Assembly: GCF_000003605.2 (NCBI RefSeq)
Contig: NW_003106600.1
Location: forward strand, 170,220-234,219
DNA: 64,000 bases
Source of the DNA: Saccoglossus kowalevskii
Lineage: Eukaryota > Hemichordata > Enteropneusta > Harrimaniidae
Direction: 5' to 3'
Shown here in pieces: positions 1-13,969 of the stretch; the first letter of the stretch is position 1, and the number at the start of each line of letters is the position of its first letter. Both the position numbers and the translations under genes were made by a program. Under the pieces are notes generated by a model, which saw nothing but the letters and a program-made list of their open reading frames with translations, searched no databases and had not been told where the DNA came from.

Positions 1-1458
1 TAAATTAAGTAAAGATATCCTGGCTATATACTTTTGATGCATTAACATCTGCCAAGGGGTCTATTAGTCAGATATTCACCTGGCTGTGTGCACACAACAC
101 TTGTCTCTCAGTAATTTGTAGTTTTAAATTCTTCAAGATTTTTTGTAAATTTTCCTAGAAGATTTTTTTTTTCCTAGAAGATTTTTTGTCTTCAAAATAA
201 ACCATTCCCTACCCCTTTCAATAGTTTTTATTGCTCAACCCCAAAATGCAAAAAAAAACTCAACAACCAATCAGAAATATCACAATGGTAGACAGTGAGA
301 GGCATGGTGGAGCTTACATTTCATGATGAATGGCTATCTAGAATAAGATGAATGCAATTTTTATAGAAAAACCAACAATGTTAAAACCTGGTCCAGACAG
401 ATAGCACAGCTGATTCTACATTGAAACATTCCCTGGGTAACAGGTGTTCCTGTACTGACATAGAGGGCACTGTAATCACTGACAATGGAAACCACACAAG
501 TTCTACTGAGGGGTTACTATTCACATATTAAGCCTTGTTCAGAACTAGAACAAACACTAACGATGAAATCAACCACATAAATGTAAATTCTAGACCTCCC
601 ACTTTAATTTAGCAGACATTGACTGGTTTTATCATTTTTCACTCATTAGATATGCATCTGTTATAAAAGTGACAACAGATAGATTCCAAATCAGTCAAGT
701 TTTAACAGCATAATCTCCACTGTCAACTATACCTGCCGATTCAACTTCAATTCAAACATTCAATACCCAAAGATAGAAACAAACAACCTGTCGGCTGACA
801 CCTTGGCTGTTTGAGATGCATAATGAGAAAGAAATATAAAATCAATCAGTCAAGATATCTGGCAAGTTGTTTTCAATACGAAACTTAAATAGTCATATTT
901 ACAAAGTTATTATCTTAAAATCAACAAATCTGACAAAGATCTACCCAAGGTGCCTACATATAAATTAAATTTGAATAATTGGGCAAGCAGCTCTCAATAA
1001 CAAGTCAGAATAGCCTTTATAACAAAATTAGAAAATTGAAAATATCATTATCAAACGAACAAATCTGAATGAGGTCCACCTGAGGTGTTTATATATTCAA
1101 CATCACAGAAATCAGACTTGAGGTTTTCAATTAAAATTCAAAAATATCCTAATATCATAAATTATAGAAAGGTAGATACCAACTTGAAAATAACAAATCC
1201 AATGAGACTTGTGGTTTCCAAAACACTGGACGAAAACAGACAATCAGGGATTAGCTCATATGACTAGCTTTGCTCACAAAAGTTGACAGCAGAGCTGAAA
1301 ATGAACCGTGTGAAATATACGGTAAATAGGTCAAAGTAGGTCAAGAAACAATTACAACTGAATAGACAGGTTTATTGTAATATGGAGACAAGCCTGCTTA
1401 TAGCGATCCGAAAATACCCAGACGACCTTTACCACAAACCCCCTGCTTCTAAAAGTTG

Positions 1459-1503
1459 AATGCCCAATCCTTAGAGTAATAATGCCCAATCCTTAGAGTA
1501 ATT
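1459..1503. repeat. Tandem duplication of a ~23-bp word
   Basis: The word AATGCCCAATCCTTAGAGTA appears twice in direct succession within otherwise unique sequence. Confidence 0.85.
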
Positions 1504-4500
1504 TTCTGCAAACCATGTATTTAAATTGTGTAGCAATGTTCTCAGGCACAAAGAATGAAGACTGTACCCACAGTTAAGGTGAGGCTTTATAATATCTACA
1601 TTGGCAAGGTTCCAATGAACAACACAGATGCGGTGAGTAATAACAGCTACTAAGTGCAGCCAAGACATGTGCTTTCATGTCATGCATATTAGTAACACAC
1701 CTCTAATGGAAGGATGTGCTGAGAGAGAAATATTCACTTCATACGATATCACGTCTTGTATAAAACCACAATCTGACAATTTGTACCCAGTATGAGATTA
1801 TGCAACAATGGATATTGTTTCATTTCATTATTATTCAAGAATCAAATGATACAAGACAGAATAGAAACTCTTTCTGACATAAGCGACATGACAAGAGTGC
1901 AAGGAGCCAGTTGGCAATGCAGACAGGAATGAGGATTACCGGTAGTCGAGCCTCTGCATTATACTGACATGAAATGTGATGGAATCAATCGACCATACGG
2001 ATTATTGTCAGCAACAAAACTGACTTGAAGTCAACTACAGAAAAAGGCAATATTTTGAATAATGTGCCCTGTCTGTTTTTGAAGTATGTTACTGAGCAAC
2101 CACAGCAACCTCTACTGCCATGAAACAGATCTAAGAAAACAAAGAAATGTTGATGGTTGGCAGAAATCTACAAGATCTGTTCATTGATCTCATGAAATTT
2201 GGAATTTTGCCAGATTCTGAGGTTATTACGAGAATACAGCAAAGTATGCACGAAGGCAGTGCAGTGATTAAATTGACTGACGCGTAATGGAGGTTGGTGC
2301 GTATCCATACTGCCACCGTATTCTCAAGATAATAATGATAACATTTGTTTTCAGTGATGGGATTCTCTTTCCATCATGTATTCAAATTTGATGCACAATT
2401 TCCAACATTGAAGACATTCAAATGTGTCCATAACACATTCAAACACCTCCAGCCTTTTACGAACAGGTTCAGTGTCAGTTGTATTATAATTATGAGAATA
2501 AATTCTGTTTCACACATCATTTTTTGTGAAGAATTCCAAGCATTCAACTATTTTCTAAAAAATTGACTCGGAGTAGGTGATTCAATTCACCTAGAGTAGG
2601 GTGATAGGTGCCAGCCTTATTGCCTCAGTAAACCAGTTTCTAAACCTTATCACATGAGGGCGCACTCACTGCATGTTGCATTTATGATGTTGTGCAGGTC
2701 TCATGCCATCAATTATCCTAACAGCGTTCGTATGGTTATTGTTAGCCAACAGGTTTTTTTTCACAGCCTTTTTTTGGAGAATTGCAGCCAACAATAACTT
2801 CGTAGTCTATGTAGTACAGAGTTATTGCCAGAAAATAGAAGAAGCCAGCCTAAAACTTTATTTATCAAGATAGCAGACCCTAATCAGTAACTTCAGACTT
2901 ACAATCATTTTTTGTTGATTATTTATGGTAATTAACGGTATGAGCTCTGCAAACCCAGACACAAAAATTGCATTTACATTATTTTGAAAATAATTAGTGA
3001 CTTTTGGAACAAGACGAGAAATTTTGAAGGCACTGGAAATTATAGTCACAATTATAGTCATTGATTGCGAATGACACAAGGTTAGAATCCTAAATAACTG
3101 TGCCATCTCCATCTTCAACAAACTCCATCATTTCAACATTTTTGGAAACTCTTTTGGGTTATATTTGTCTTTAAACAAAAGCTACCAAGGGGAAAAAGCG
3201 CTGACTATGAGTCAGCTGACTGACCTACAAGTGGGGGCAGTAATAAATAATCCAAGTATAAATACAACAAAACTATTTTGGTCAAACGCCAGTATATGAG
3301 GTGCATTTAAATATCCCAAAATAGCAACAAGTTACTTTAATGTGTTTGTCATAAACATTGGTCACTGGAACACGACTCAAAATTAAGCAATTACAACCAA
3401 TTGCTGGTCACAGCCCCCAAATAGCCAAGACAAAATACAATGTACAAGTTTAAAATCCAAATACAGACAGCGTCGTTTTAATGAAGTAGTTTTTGACTGG
3501 TTTACGTAAGGCACTGTTGTTGAATATACACATCCTTTTTAAATAGAAGTATTTTTAGAAACACACTGCTCCTCAAATACAATCAGCAACTGCCCTCCGA
3601 AGTCGGCACAAACTATACATGTAGTGGCTTACAAGGTATTCCACTATAATTACTTACAATTACACCTTAATTAGTTTATCTATACATGGAAAAATACAAC
3701 TATGTATAATGATATATTCACTGAAAATCTCCTTATGATCACATGCTACAAAATTACATCTTATCTCAATTTTCAACTGAGTGTAGTCAAAAATTGTAGC
3801 TTGTTTACACCAAAACATTTGTGTGATACGTTTGCTTGTTACACAGAATCCTATAATGAATGTCATTGACAACTTTATTTCTACACAATTTTAGGATTTT
3901 CATGTGATCCACAAAACTCATTTGTGAAATTAAAGCAGCATACAGAGTAACTCATGCACTGAACCAATCAAACACAAACATTCTTTTATCATACGTCTCA
4001 CTGTTTGACAATTTTGTTTAAATTTAATATGAAATTTAATATTTCAATTCAATATGAACAATTGTGTTCAAATAAAAATACAGTTCAATTGTCTGCCCAT
4101 ACGCCTGTGACAGGTGGTTTTCAACGTGCCGGTAATAAAAAACATCAAAAGTGATATAATAATTTGGTGTGAAAAACAAGTATAACCTTTTTCAAGTTTG
4201 TGTATTGAATGTAATGATTATAAATGAATCAATACTAATAAATGAGAATACTAAAAAGAACCAGTAACTTTTATTACTACGTCCATGATACAATGTGGGT
4301 TTTCACAACCCCTTTACATCCACCCGCAGAAAAGTTAATTACATATCATGAAACATATTGTCTCTACTGTTTGTAAAGGAATGTTGATGTATATTTCAGA
4401 TAAAACACAAACAAGGTTGACTAAAAATACTCTGAACTTACTTTCATTTCATGAGAAACAAACCATTTCAAGAGTAGCAGTGACAATTTCTTAAAGACCT

Positions 4501-6327
4501 GAAGTCAAAGTGACTATTACAAACATTTTGTTCAAACAAACGCAATTAAATTTGTAAATAATCCTAACATCAAAAATTTAACAGTGTACAGTAATAAATG
4601 TACATACATATCATTTGCATATACCGGCATACACACATTTTAATCTGGTACAACAATTGGGAAAATATTGCTATTTTTTTTCTTCCACTAATGTTAATTT
4701 TACAATTTTCAAGTGGCAAAAAAAACAATTATTATTATTAGCAAATTATAAAATCAAAGTTGAAACACCTTATTAACTGTTACCAAACTACAAAGATTGC
4801 TCACACGATATACGTCTGAATATAATATGTATTATTAAAGTATATTCAAATAATTCAAACACTAATTTCATTTCATGTAGGAGCAGAATATATCTTACCA
4901 CAAAGATTAATTCCAGTTAAGAATAAAACATGTACTTAAATGTTACATTTTTTTTTAATCATTGTTTGATTTGAAGTCAGTCTATTCTAATACGGTGAAG
5001 GTACAGAACGCCACTGAAGTGAAGTTTATTTAGGAAAACAAATTTGATTTTAATGAATGAGCATCTCTTAGCTAGATGACGTTTTTATGCTGTACACGTA
5101 ACATCAGCAGATTGCCAGACACTTTGAACATACGCAATTTCGCAGAACATTGCGAGTACAAAAACATTCACACAGAGAATTCCAATGAAGCAGAAAACGT
5201 GCGGACAACAGCTGTTGAGAAAACCCATGTTATTTGTCTCTCGGGTTACACAGGGGAGAGAGACCTTGTTTTACAGCCATGGTATTCACAATAAATTAAT
5301 GTGCAGAATTATTTTAATCAGTAAAAACTCTTCATGCAACACTGGTTTTCAAAAAAAAAAAAATAATTACTTGCAAAACACTGTGATATAAACTGAATCA
5401 TGTCAGTCCGAAAAGACAGTATTCAACATGGCAGACATGTTTAACGAAACAAACATAAACTTCACACAAACCAACTGAAATCAATAGTATTTGAAAGTGT
5501 AAGATGAATACAAAAATTATTGATCTGCAAAATTAAATAACTGAAGAATTTCAACTCAAAAAATTAAGAATGAAAACATTTACCTCTATGACTAAAAAAC
5601 ACCTGTATTCGTTCGATAGCAGCCATATTGGAATGCTCACATATCCAATTTCACCAAATTTGAAAAGGAGATGTTTGGGAGACGGAAAAGAAATGCCGCA
5701 ACATTCAAATGCAAATCAAACATTTTCCGGTTCTGTAATCTGTTTAGAAAATCGGACAGAAAGTGTTTTTTTTGTATTTTTTTGTAAATGAAAACGAAAG
5801 TTAACATTTCTTTGAAAATCAGACACAATCCACAACAGAGTTAAAATATGTAACAATTTTCCACCAGGTGACACAGGTTTCAGTAATCCCTGCCAGACAG
5901 GGAGGTCAGCTGAGGTTCACTTTATTTAATCCAGAAATACAAATCTGACTGTACAATTGAAGAATGATACAAACATGTGATGAACCTTTCGAACTTTCAC
6001 CTTCTTATTCACTCATGTTACAATGAAAATTCACAGTTAAGCAGTATACAATAAAACATGTTTGAATTATATTAAACTGAAAAATGAATTAGATTATTTC
6101 AACTATTGGAAGTTTTAGAATGTACATTTGTATTTTATTATTCAATCATATTATTCTTGTGACAAAATTACATGTACAATTTCTTTTAAACTTAAAAGTA
6201 TTTGAGTTGATTGAGGCTGTTCCTAAATAAGATCAAACATAGAAGACTGTTGAATCCAATGACAGATTCTGAAGTTGTGGTTAGAAATATAAAATACAAA
6301 ACAAAGGCTTCAAAGATATCTTTTCCA

Positions 6328-6375
6328 GCCCTGAGGAAGCCACTCTGATATTTGGGAAATGTCGGCAATAAACAC
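6328..6375 (+). other. Motif resembling a retroelement 3'-end hammerhead-like core
   Basis: The stretch CTGAGGAAGCCACTCTGATA followed by TTTGGGAAATGTCGGCAATAAA recalls the CTGATGA...GAAA arrangement found in the repeats of Penelope-like elements and in some LINE 3' UTRs. The core base T is G here and the internal stem is weak, so catalytic activity is unlikely. It may be a worn retroelement end. Confidence 0.2.
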
Positions 6376-6534
6376 CAATCTTCAAAGCTATTGTTGGTTG
6401 TAGTGCCTCATGTATTTATTTATGGTCTTAAATTTAAAAAAATTATACATTCAAAGAACAGAATACCTAATTAGAGATTTAATAAAAATAACACAAACTG
6501 CCACAAAGTTGAACACATTTGACAAATTTAAAGA

Positions 6535-7340
6535 GAATATTTAGTACAGTACAACAATTTTATTGGCCACCTAAGCCATCACTATTTAGTACTACAATTT
6601 GATTGGCCACCTAACCCATCACTATTTAGTACTACAATTTAATTGGCCACCTAACCCATCACTATTTAGTACTACAATTTGATTGGCCACCTAACCCATC
6701 ACTATTTAGTACTACAATTTGATTGGCCACCTAACCCATCACTATTTAGTACTACAATTTGATTGGCCACCTAACCCATCACTATTTAGTACTACAATTT
6801 AATTGGCCACCTAACCCATCACTATTTAGTACTACAATTCGATTGGCCACCTAACCCATCACTATTTAGTACTACAATTTGATTGGCCACCTAACCTAAT
6901 ACTATTTAGTACTACAGTTTGATTGGCCACCTAACCTAATACTATTTAGTACTACAATTTGATTGGCCACCTAACCCATCACTATTTAGTACTACAATTT
7001 GATTGGCCGCCTAACCCATCACTATTCAGTACTACAATTTGATTGGCCACCTAACCTATTACTATTTAGTACTACAATTTGATTGGCCACCTAACCCATC
7101 ACTATTTAGTACTACAGTTTGATTGGCCACCTAACCCATCACTATTTACTACTACAATTTGATTGGCCACCTAACCTAACACTATTTAGTACTACAACTT
7201 GATTGGCCACCTAACCCATCACTATTTACTACTACAATTTGATTGGCCACCTAACCTAACACTATTTAGTACTACAACTTGATTGGCCACCTAACCTATC
7301 ACTATTTAGTACATACTACAAATTGGTTGGCCATCTGAAC
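6535..7340. repeat. 40-bp minisatellite, about 19-20 copies
   Basis: The unit begins GATTGGCCACCTAACCCATC and continues with ACTATTTAGTACTACAATTT. Nineteen units keep exact 40-bp register from 6561 to 7281 with no insertion or deletion, and a degenerate twentieth follows. Variants are point changes (CCCATC versus CCTAAT, CCTATT or CCTAAC). The last copies alternate as an 80-bp higher-order pair (TTACTACTACAATTT / TTAGTACTACAACTT). On the minus strand each unit carries GGCCAATC, a CCAAT box. Confidence 0.97.
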
Positions 7341-7406
7341 TATTGTAATGTAGCACTACTGTTTGGATAATAGCCACCAAACACATTGCAAAAATTAATT
7401 AGTAAA

Positions 7407-7736
7407 ACATACACACAGACAGCACTATTCATTTATGTTGGAGAGGCACAACATACAACACACATACACACAGACAGCACTATTCATTTATGTTGGAGAG
7501 GCACAACATACAACACACATACACACAGACAGCACTATTCATTTATGTTGGAGAGGCACAACATACAACACACATACACACAGACAGCACTATTCATTTA
7601 TGTTGGAGAGGCACAACATACAACACACATACACACAGACAGCACTATTCATTTATGTTGGAGAGGCACAACATACAACACACATACACACAGACAGCAC
7701 TATTCATTTATGTTGGAGAGGCACAACATACAACAC
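7407..7736. repeat. 55-bp minisatellite, 6 near-identical copies
   Basis: The unit starts ACATACACACAGACAGCACT and contains ATTTATGTTGGAGAGGC. The copies at 7407, 7462, 7517, 7572, 7627 and 7682 look identical by eye, suggesting very recent expansion. The unit has no plus-strand stop triplet and 55 is not a multiple of 3, so all three plus frames stay open and give overlapping 97-127 codon frames with the same 55-residue period. These are not credible genes. Confidence 0.97.
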
Positions 7737-9030
7737 ACAAACCACAAGACAAAGAAACACCACTGTTAGCTAACTTTAAATGAACCATTAAAAACAAATT
7801 TGATGAATCACCAAACAAAAACACACCTTCTGTTACCCTGGTAACCAGACACCTCATGGTTCTCTCTGATTTAATATTACCATCATAGACAGACTGTTTA
7901 CTTTTTGCTTAAATTGCTTACAGCTGAAACAGAGCCAAAAAATAATACTTTCATTGCAAGTTGATTTGGTACCTTTGAAATCTAATACTATACTGGAAAG
8001 TGGAGTTGTTTATTGCAGTTCTGACTTGCATGTCTGTCAGCAAAACTAAACAGCAAACATAAACTACAAACTGAATTTAATGAGTTAGATATTTTATCTT
8101 GCCAAAAAATCTGTTCTGTGTATATGTAGTCTATTAGGCATAAATTAGGATGAAAACAAGTTATTCAAAGACTCAACTACTCAAAAACAGGAAGAAGTAA
8201 TTATAGAGGTTGGTTGAGAAATGTCTGTTCATAATGATGTGGGTCACATATATACATGTATAAAAGGTAAGAAAACAGTGATTATTAAGTAATTATGAGG
8301 AAAGGGAAGAACTGTGATAGGTACAGATAGAGATAGATTCCAACAGCAGTAAATTTCAAATGACGAAAGAGGTAATGAGAGAGGTTGATAACAGGGCTCA
8401 GTAACAATAGTCATAAAATTATAAAAAATAATGTATTTGGTTTTGATATCCCAAGCCTCACCCAAAAAGCAGCCAGCAACACTTTTTGAGACTATTCAGA
8501 AGCATCGAGAACAGAAAACTAGTTGTACAAAAGTAAATAGTTTTCGTTACTGCTTACCACATCATATTACTTTGTGGAAATAGTGTGTACAATTGTTAGC
8601 AAATCAATCAGTTATATGTAAAAATTTACCTGCCTCCCAAAAGTACCTTTGACCTCTAAAAATTATGTGCATAAAGCCAACAGTTTGGAGTGAGACTACA
8701 TCCAAAGAACAGACAGAGTTAGGAAACAGTTATTTGCATTGCTGTAGCCAAAAGCAAACAATAAATGTGTTTATGTGTAAATGTATTACAGGGGTGCTGG
8801 CAATCAATAGAATCCAAACAACTTTACTTTTTACTCAAGGTTACCTGAGCATGGTATAGGGTTTGGATAACATGTTTTGTAAGTTGAAAACAGACAATTC
8901 AAATACAGAAAGAGTGGAGCAATAAGCAGATATTTTTTAATTGAAGTAAATATTTCAGATCAAAAAATCAATCCTAATCCAAGCTACTTTGATTGTCATC
9001 AACACAGTAATTTTCTGTATAAAGACCAAG

Positions 9031-9765
9031 TTACTTAATCTTGATCTAATCTCAGACTGGGAGGGTCACTATTACTTAATCTTGATCTAATCTCAGACTG
9101 GGAGGGTCACTATTACTTAATCTAAGTCTAATCTCAGACTGGGAGGGTCACTATTACTTAATCTCGTTATAATCTCAGACTGGGAGTTTACAATTACTTA
9201 ATCTTGATCTAATCTCAGACTGGAAGAGCCACTATTACTTAATCTAATTATAATCTCAGACTAGGAGGGTCACTATTACTTAATCTCAGTCTAATCTCAG
9301 ACTGGGAGGGTCACTATTACTTAATCTTGATCAAATCTTAGACTGGGAGGGTCACTATTACTTAATCTTGATCTAATCTCAGATTGGAAGAGCCACTATT
9401 ACTTAATCTTGATCTAATCTCAGACATGAAGAGCCATTATTACTTAATCTCATTATAATCTCAGACTGGGAGGGTCACTATGACTTAATCTTGATCTAAT
9501 CTCAGACTGGGAGGGTTACTTTTACTTAATCTTGATAAAACCTCAGACTGAGAGGTCACTGTTACTTAATCTAAGTCTAATCTCAGACTGGGAAGGTCAC
9601 AATTATAGTCTAATCTCAGACTGGGAAGGTCACAATTACTTAATCTAAGTCTAATCTCAGACTGGGAAGGTCACAATTACTTAATCTAAGTCTAATCTCA
9701 GACTGAGAAAGTCACTATTACCTAATCTTGATCGAATCTCAGACTGGCTCAGTCATTATTACTTA
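9031..9765. repeat. 41-bp minisatellite, about 18 diverged copies
   Basis: The unit is built on CTAATCTCAGACTGGGAGGG followed by TCACTATTACTTAATCTTGA. Copies differ by substitutions, and at least one unit near 9600-9640 is shortened. Divergence is clearly higher than in the 55-bp array, so this array is older or less homogenised. Confidence 0.95.
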
Positions 9766-10991
9766 TTAATAATCTGTTAAAAAATACATTATTGCAAAAT
9801 AATGTGTATAAACAAATCTATGTGGGTCAATGGTTTGTTTAATGTTTGTTAACTCCAATGACTACATTCTGTCGACAGAGCCATAATATTAAAGTCAGAA
9901 AAACTGTGGATCTGAAAATATTTAAACCTGTCAACATTTTTAAATAATGACTGCATTAAATTTATATTTGTCAAAATGTGGGCAATTCCAGCAATTTTCA
10001 TTTCTGATGAAAAAAATTATTATATTATTATATACATATATGTATGAATCAAAATGATAACAAATGGTGACCTAATTTACATAAAAGTTGATTTAAATAC
10101 ATAACTCAGTAGCATCAGGAGTGCTTACCGACAACAATACCATCTGTTCATGAAAAACTAATTTTAACAAGATTTTGCAGAAATATGGTACAAAATGTTT
10201 CAATAACAATATGGAAATACAGACATTATGAGTGGAAAAGCATGTTTTGACTTTTTAAAATGAACAAATATTCATAGAAAATCTTGTTAACATTCAAATC
10301 AATAAAAATATTTTGTTTGTTGTTAAATGTTATACTCTAAGCTGTTTTTATTTAATTTCCCTGAGGAGCTGGTTGTCAATAGTTTAACACCTTAAAGCCA
10401 CATCCCAAGAGATTCCACTCACGACTACAGAAAAACATGCTACATAAATTTGTAATAACGAACATTTTTTACAACCAATGCATGTTAGAGAGCACAGTAG
10501 ATTGGACACTATAGGCAATGACATTAATACAGATATGCAGGAGAAAAAAATTGAGATATTCATGCATGAATGTCTTTAGGAAGTCTAAAATTAACTAATA
10601 GAAAAACTGCTTAATTTAATGCTTATAATTATGTCTACAAAGAAGGAAAATGAAGTAATGAGCACAAATTTCAACAATGAAGACGATGCAATGAGCACAA
10701 ACTTGAAAAGAACCATCGACTTTGTGAGAAAAAGATGACACAACAAAATATTGGAATTCAGAATATGACTATGCTATATAATCTAGAACCTGCACCTAAG
10801 ATACGAATAACTGTCACTAAGATACAAGTACTCAGGCTACAGGCAATACATAAAACATTTGCATCAACCAGGAAGTCCAACATTTTGGTTACTTTGAAAT
10901 TTTCATGGGAATGCATAATTGATATTCCATACACTATAGCCAACACTTTTGTTGTCTATGGGCAAAATAATGGTTCTATGGTTGTCTATGG

Positions 10992-11560
10992 CGACACTTG
11001 CATGCTAGTTTGTAAGTGTGCATGACTTGACACTTGCATGCTACTTTGTAAGTATGCATGACTTGGCACTTGCAAGCTAGTTTGTAAGTGTGAATGACTT
11101 GACACTTGCATGCTACTTTGTGAGCATGCATGAATTGACACTTGCATGCTACTTTGTAAGTGTGCATGACTTGACACTTGCATCCTAGTTTGTAAGCATG
11201 CATGACTTGACACTTGCATGCTACTTTGTGAGCATGCATAAATTGACACTTGCATGTTAGTTTGTAAGTGTGCATGACTTGACACTTGCATGCTACTTTG
11301 TGAGCATGCATAAATTGACACTTGCATGCTAGTTTGTAAGTGTACATGACTTGACACGTGCATGCTAGTTTGTATGTGTGCATGACATGACACTTGCATG
11401 CTAGTTTGTAAGTGTGCATGACTTGACACTTGCATGCTACTTTGTAAGTGTGCATGACTTGACACTTGCATGCTACTTTGTAAGCATGCATGAATTGATG
11501 CTTGCATGCTACTTTGTAAGCATGCATGAATTGATGCTTGCATGCTAGTTTGTAAGTGTA
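10992..11560. repeat. 36-bp minisatellite, about 16 copies
   Basis: The unit is CTTGCATGCTAGTTTGTAAG plus TGTGCATGACTTGACA. Two subtypes alternate (GTAAGTGTGCATGACTTG and GTGAGCATGCATRAATTG). Because 36 is a multiple of 3, two minus-strand frames of about 203 codons run through it (10976-11590 and 10986-11594) with a 12-residue period such as YKLACKCQVMHT. I judge these array artefacts rather than genes, since two overlapping frames on the same strand are equally open. Confidence 0.95.
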
Positions 11561-11720
11561 ACTCATACTTATCACACAAAAACCAAGCATTCACATAATG
11601 ACTGTTATCAATGGGTATGTTACTATATTATAGGCCATGCAGTGAAAATACTGCCCTGTATTTATTACACAAATATGTAAGTCAAACAGAGAGAGATAGA
11701 CCCATCTTTATCATGAGCAT

Positions 11721-11851
11721 TACCGTAAATGCATTAATTATGTAACATGTAAAATAATAATTTAACTTATTGTTTCCATTCCAAGTGAATTTGCACAAAA
11801 ACATCAAAATAGTGAAATTAAATGCCAGTGAAAATAAATGGTTTTACAGTA
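11721..11851. mobile_element. Possible MITE related to the 48830 element
   Basis: The right end inverted reads TACTGTAAAACCATTTATTT TCACTGGC, and the left end is TACCGTAAATGCATTAATTA. Similarity between the ends is partial, so this is a weaker call than the 48830 copy. Confidence 0.35.
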
Positions 11852-13969
11852 GATAAAAGTAGTAGTAAAACAATCCCAAAAATCTGTGAAAACACACCAG
11901 GAGGTACATTACTATATAACTCCAGTATTGAATGAAACTAAAATCTACAAAGGTTAGTGAAGCAAAGTAGTTTTGCAATCAGATGTAATTGCGTTGATAT
12001 GACTTGTAACTACTTCTATATTTTGTTAGATTGGCGTATCTAGGGTGACAGAATTCAGCTGTTCATATATTAAACACAATAATCCCCCTGCTTAAGTTGG
12101 AGCACGTTTATAGCAGACGATCTGGCAGGGATGAAAAATTGCGAGACATATTAAAAAATAAATACGATCTGATAGTGGAATTTGACTCAATATGTGGGAT
12201 TTATTCATCCACCACTCAATTTTTTATTCAGTGAAATATTGTGCAAAATTTGTTTATACTTTAGTGAATATCTCCAAATACAATAATTATACATATTTTA
12301 TGAAATTTGTTGAAAATTTCAGTAGCTTTGGTGGGATTGTACTGATAGTAAGCGAGACTAATTTCTGAAATACATGTAAGACAATAATCAGGTGAAATTG
12401 ATTAGTAAAAATATATAAAATGTCTCTGATGTCATAAAATGAAAAAAAAATAGAATGTCAAAATTTCCTGACAAAAAAATTATTTATTAGATTACAAATT
12501 TGTTGCTCATCAAAATTCTGTGCAAGTCCATGTAAGAGGTGAAGGGTTTGGATGATTAAAGTTGGCAAAGCAAACTTACAAAAATAAAGAACCACATCTG
12601 TAGCTGTGATTACTAAAGAATCATCATAGGTGTCATATTGTTGCTATTTCTATTGACATTCAGTCTAGCTGAAATGCACAGCAAGATGAAAATTGTCATT
12701 TCTGTTGGTATCTGCCACCAATGTCGTTTTTGTGAATGATTCTTTAACAAAACCATTCAATCATAAGATAACAGAGTTGCTAAGCTAATAATTTTTTTTT
12801 CGCTCTGAAATATTTCAACTGCAACTTAAAAACTGTTTTGGATGTAGTAGAACACTATCAGACATTTACATGTATGTAATCTACTGTTCTATCATTGTTC
12901 TTTTCTGGTTGTTTCATGATATATCATTCATACTACACAGCGCCTTCAAATGCTATTTATTAGTGAGTGGCAAACAAGGAATGCATCTCTTGACGTTTTT
13001 TACACATCCATGTGTGTAGTGACTGGTTGGAAAGTACTAAAAAAAGCCGATTGAATTCAAAGATTCACCGCTGTTGTTACTAAATATACAGGTTATAAAA
13101 CACTGCATGGCTATGTCACAGTACATCGTGAGCTACTACTGATCTCTGCATGGCATTCATCAAACGGGCACATGCTGATTGGTAAAAATGTAAACAACTG
13201 ACGTCATAGTGTGCCCCACCTATACAGGACTAAATAAAGATTACATATACATGTACCAGGTAGACAGAATTGTCATGTCTGCATATTTCACAGCGAATCA
13301 GTGTACTTGGTCGACTTACCAGTTTAACAATTTTGTCTTATGATAAATATTGCATCGCAATTTTCTATTCTTCTGGATGGAACAAAATCAGTTCTTGGAA
13401 GATAATTTGTAATCAGGATCTGCCAGACATGTCTGAAGTGTTGTTTTTAAAGCATGTTTCCCCTCATCATGTTTGATATTAGTCCCTGGCAAAGTAGACA
13501 TGCAGTAAAATATTTTCCTATTTCCACAAAATTTGTGGTGCTTTAATTAAGACTTATCTCCCACACATACAAAAGTGATTGCTATAATTGGTAATTAGAA
13601 TAATACTGTTATGAAGTACTTTATCATAATAATACAGAGAAATAGCTATGCCATAATTACATTTCTCTTTTAGACAATATTTGAGAAAACTGCTAGATTT
13701 ATTGGGGAGCTGTTTAATGCAGACTCAAATCCTGATGGCATCAATACAGAAGCATGTAGCTCTAATTTAATATCATGAATACATGTATTATTGCCTAAGG
13801 CAATAGGCTGCTCTAATTGAGGTAACTTGCAACAAGAACAAGTTTCAAAATGGAATTTAATTTCTTATGATTGAAAAATGCACCTAATGATGGTGATCCA
13901 GTCATACAGATTCAAGTTTGGAAATAAATAATGACTTTTATGAACACTGTATAAGTTCAAATATGAAGG

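Larger units (their letters stand above)
1..6534. other. Left-end intronic sequence, no gene seen
   Basis: A+T-rich unique sequence with short frames only (at most 87 codons) and no family resemblance. Apart from the small duplication at 1459 and the retroelement-like motif at 6328, I see nothing in it. Confidence 0.6.

Noticed and set aside
6535-7340. Regular 40-bp repeats considered as a CRISPR array
   Set aside because: It is a direct tandem repeat without unique spacers, in an animal genome. It is a minisatellite.
7386-7783. Three overlapping plus-strand ORFs of 97-127 codons
   Set aside because: All three arise from the stop-free 55-bp tandem unit read in different frames with an identical repeating peptide. 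There is no domain and no coding bias.
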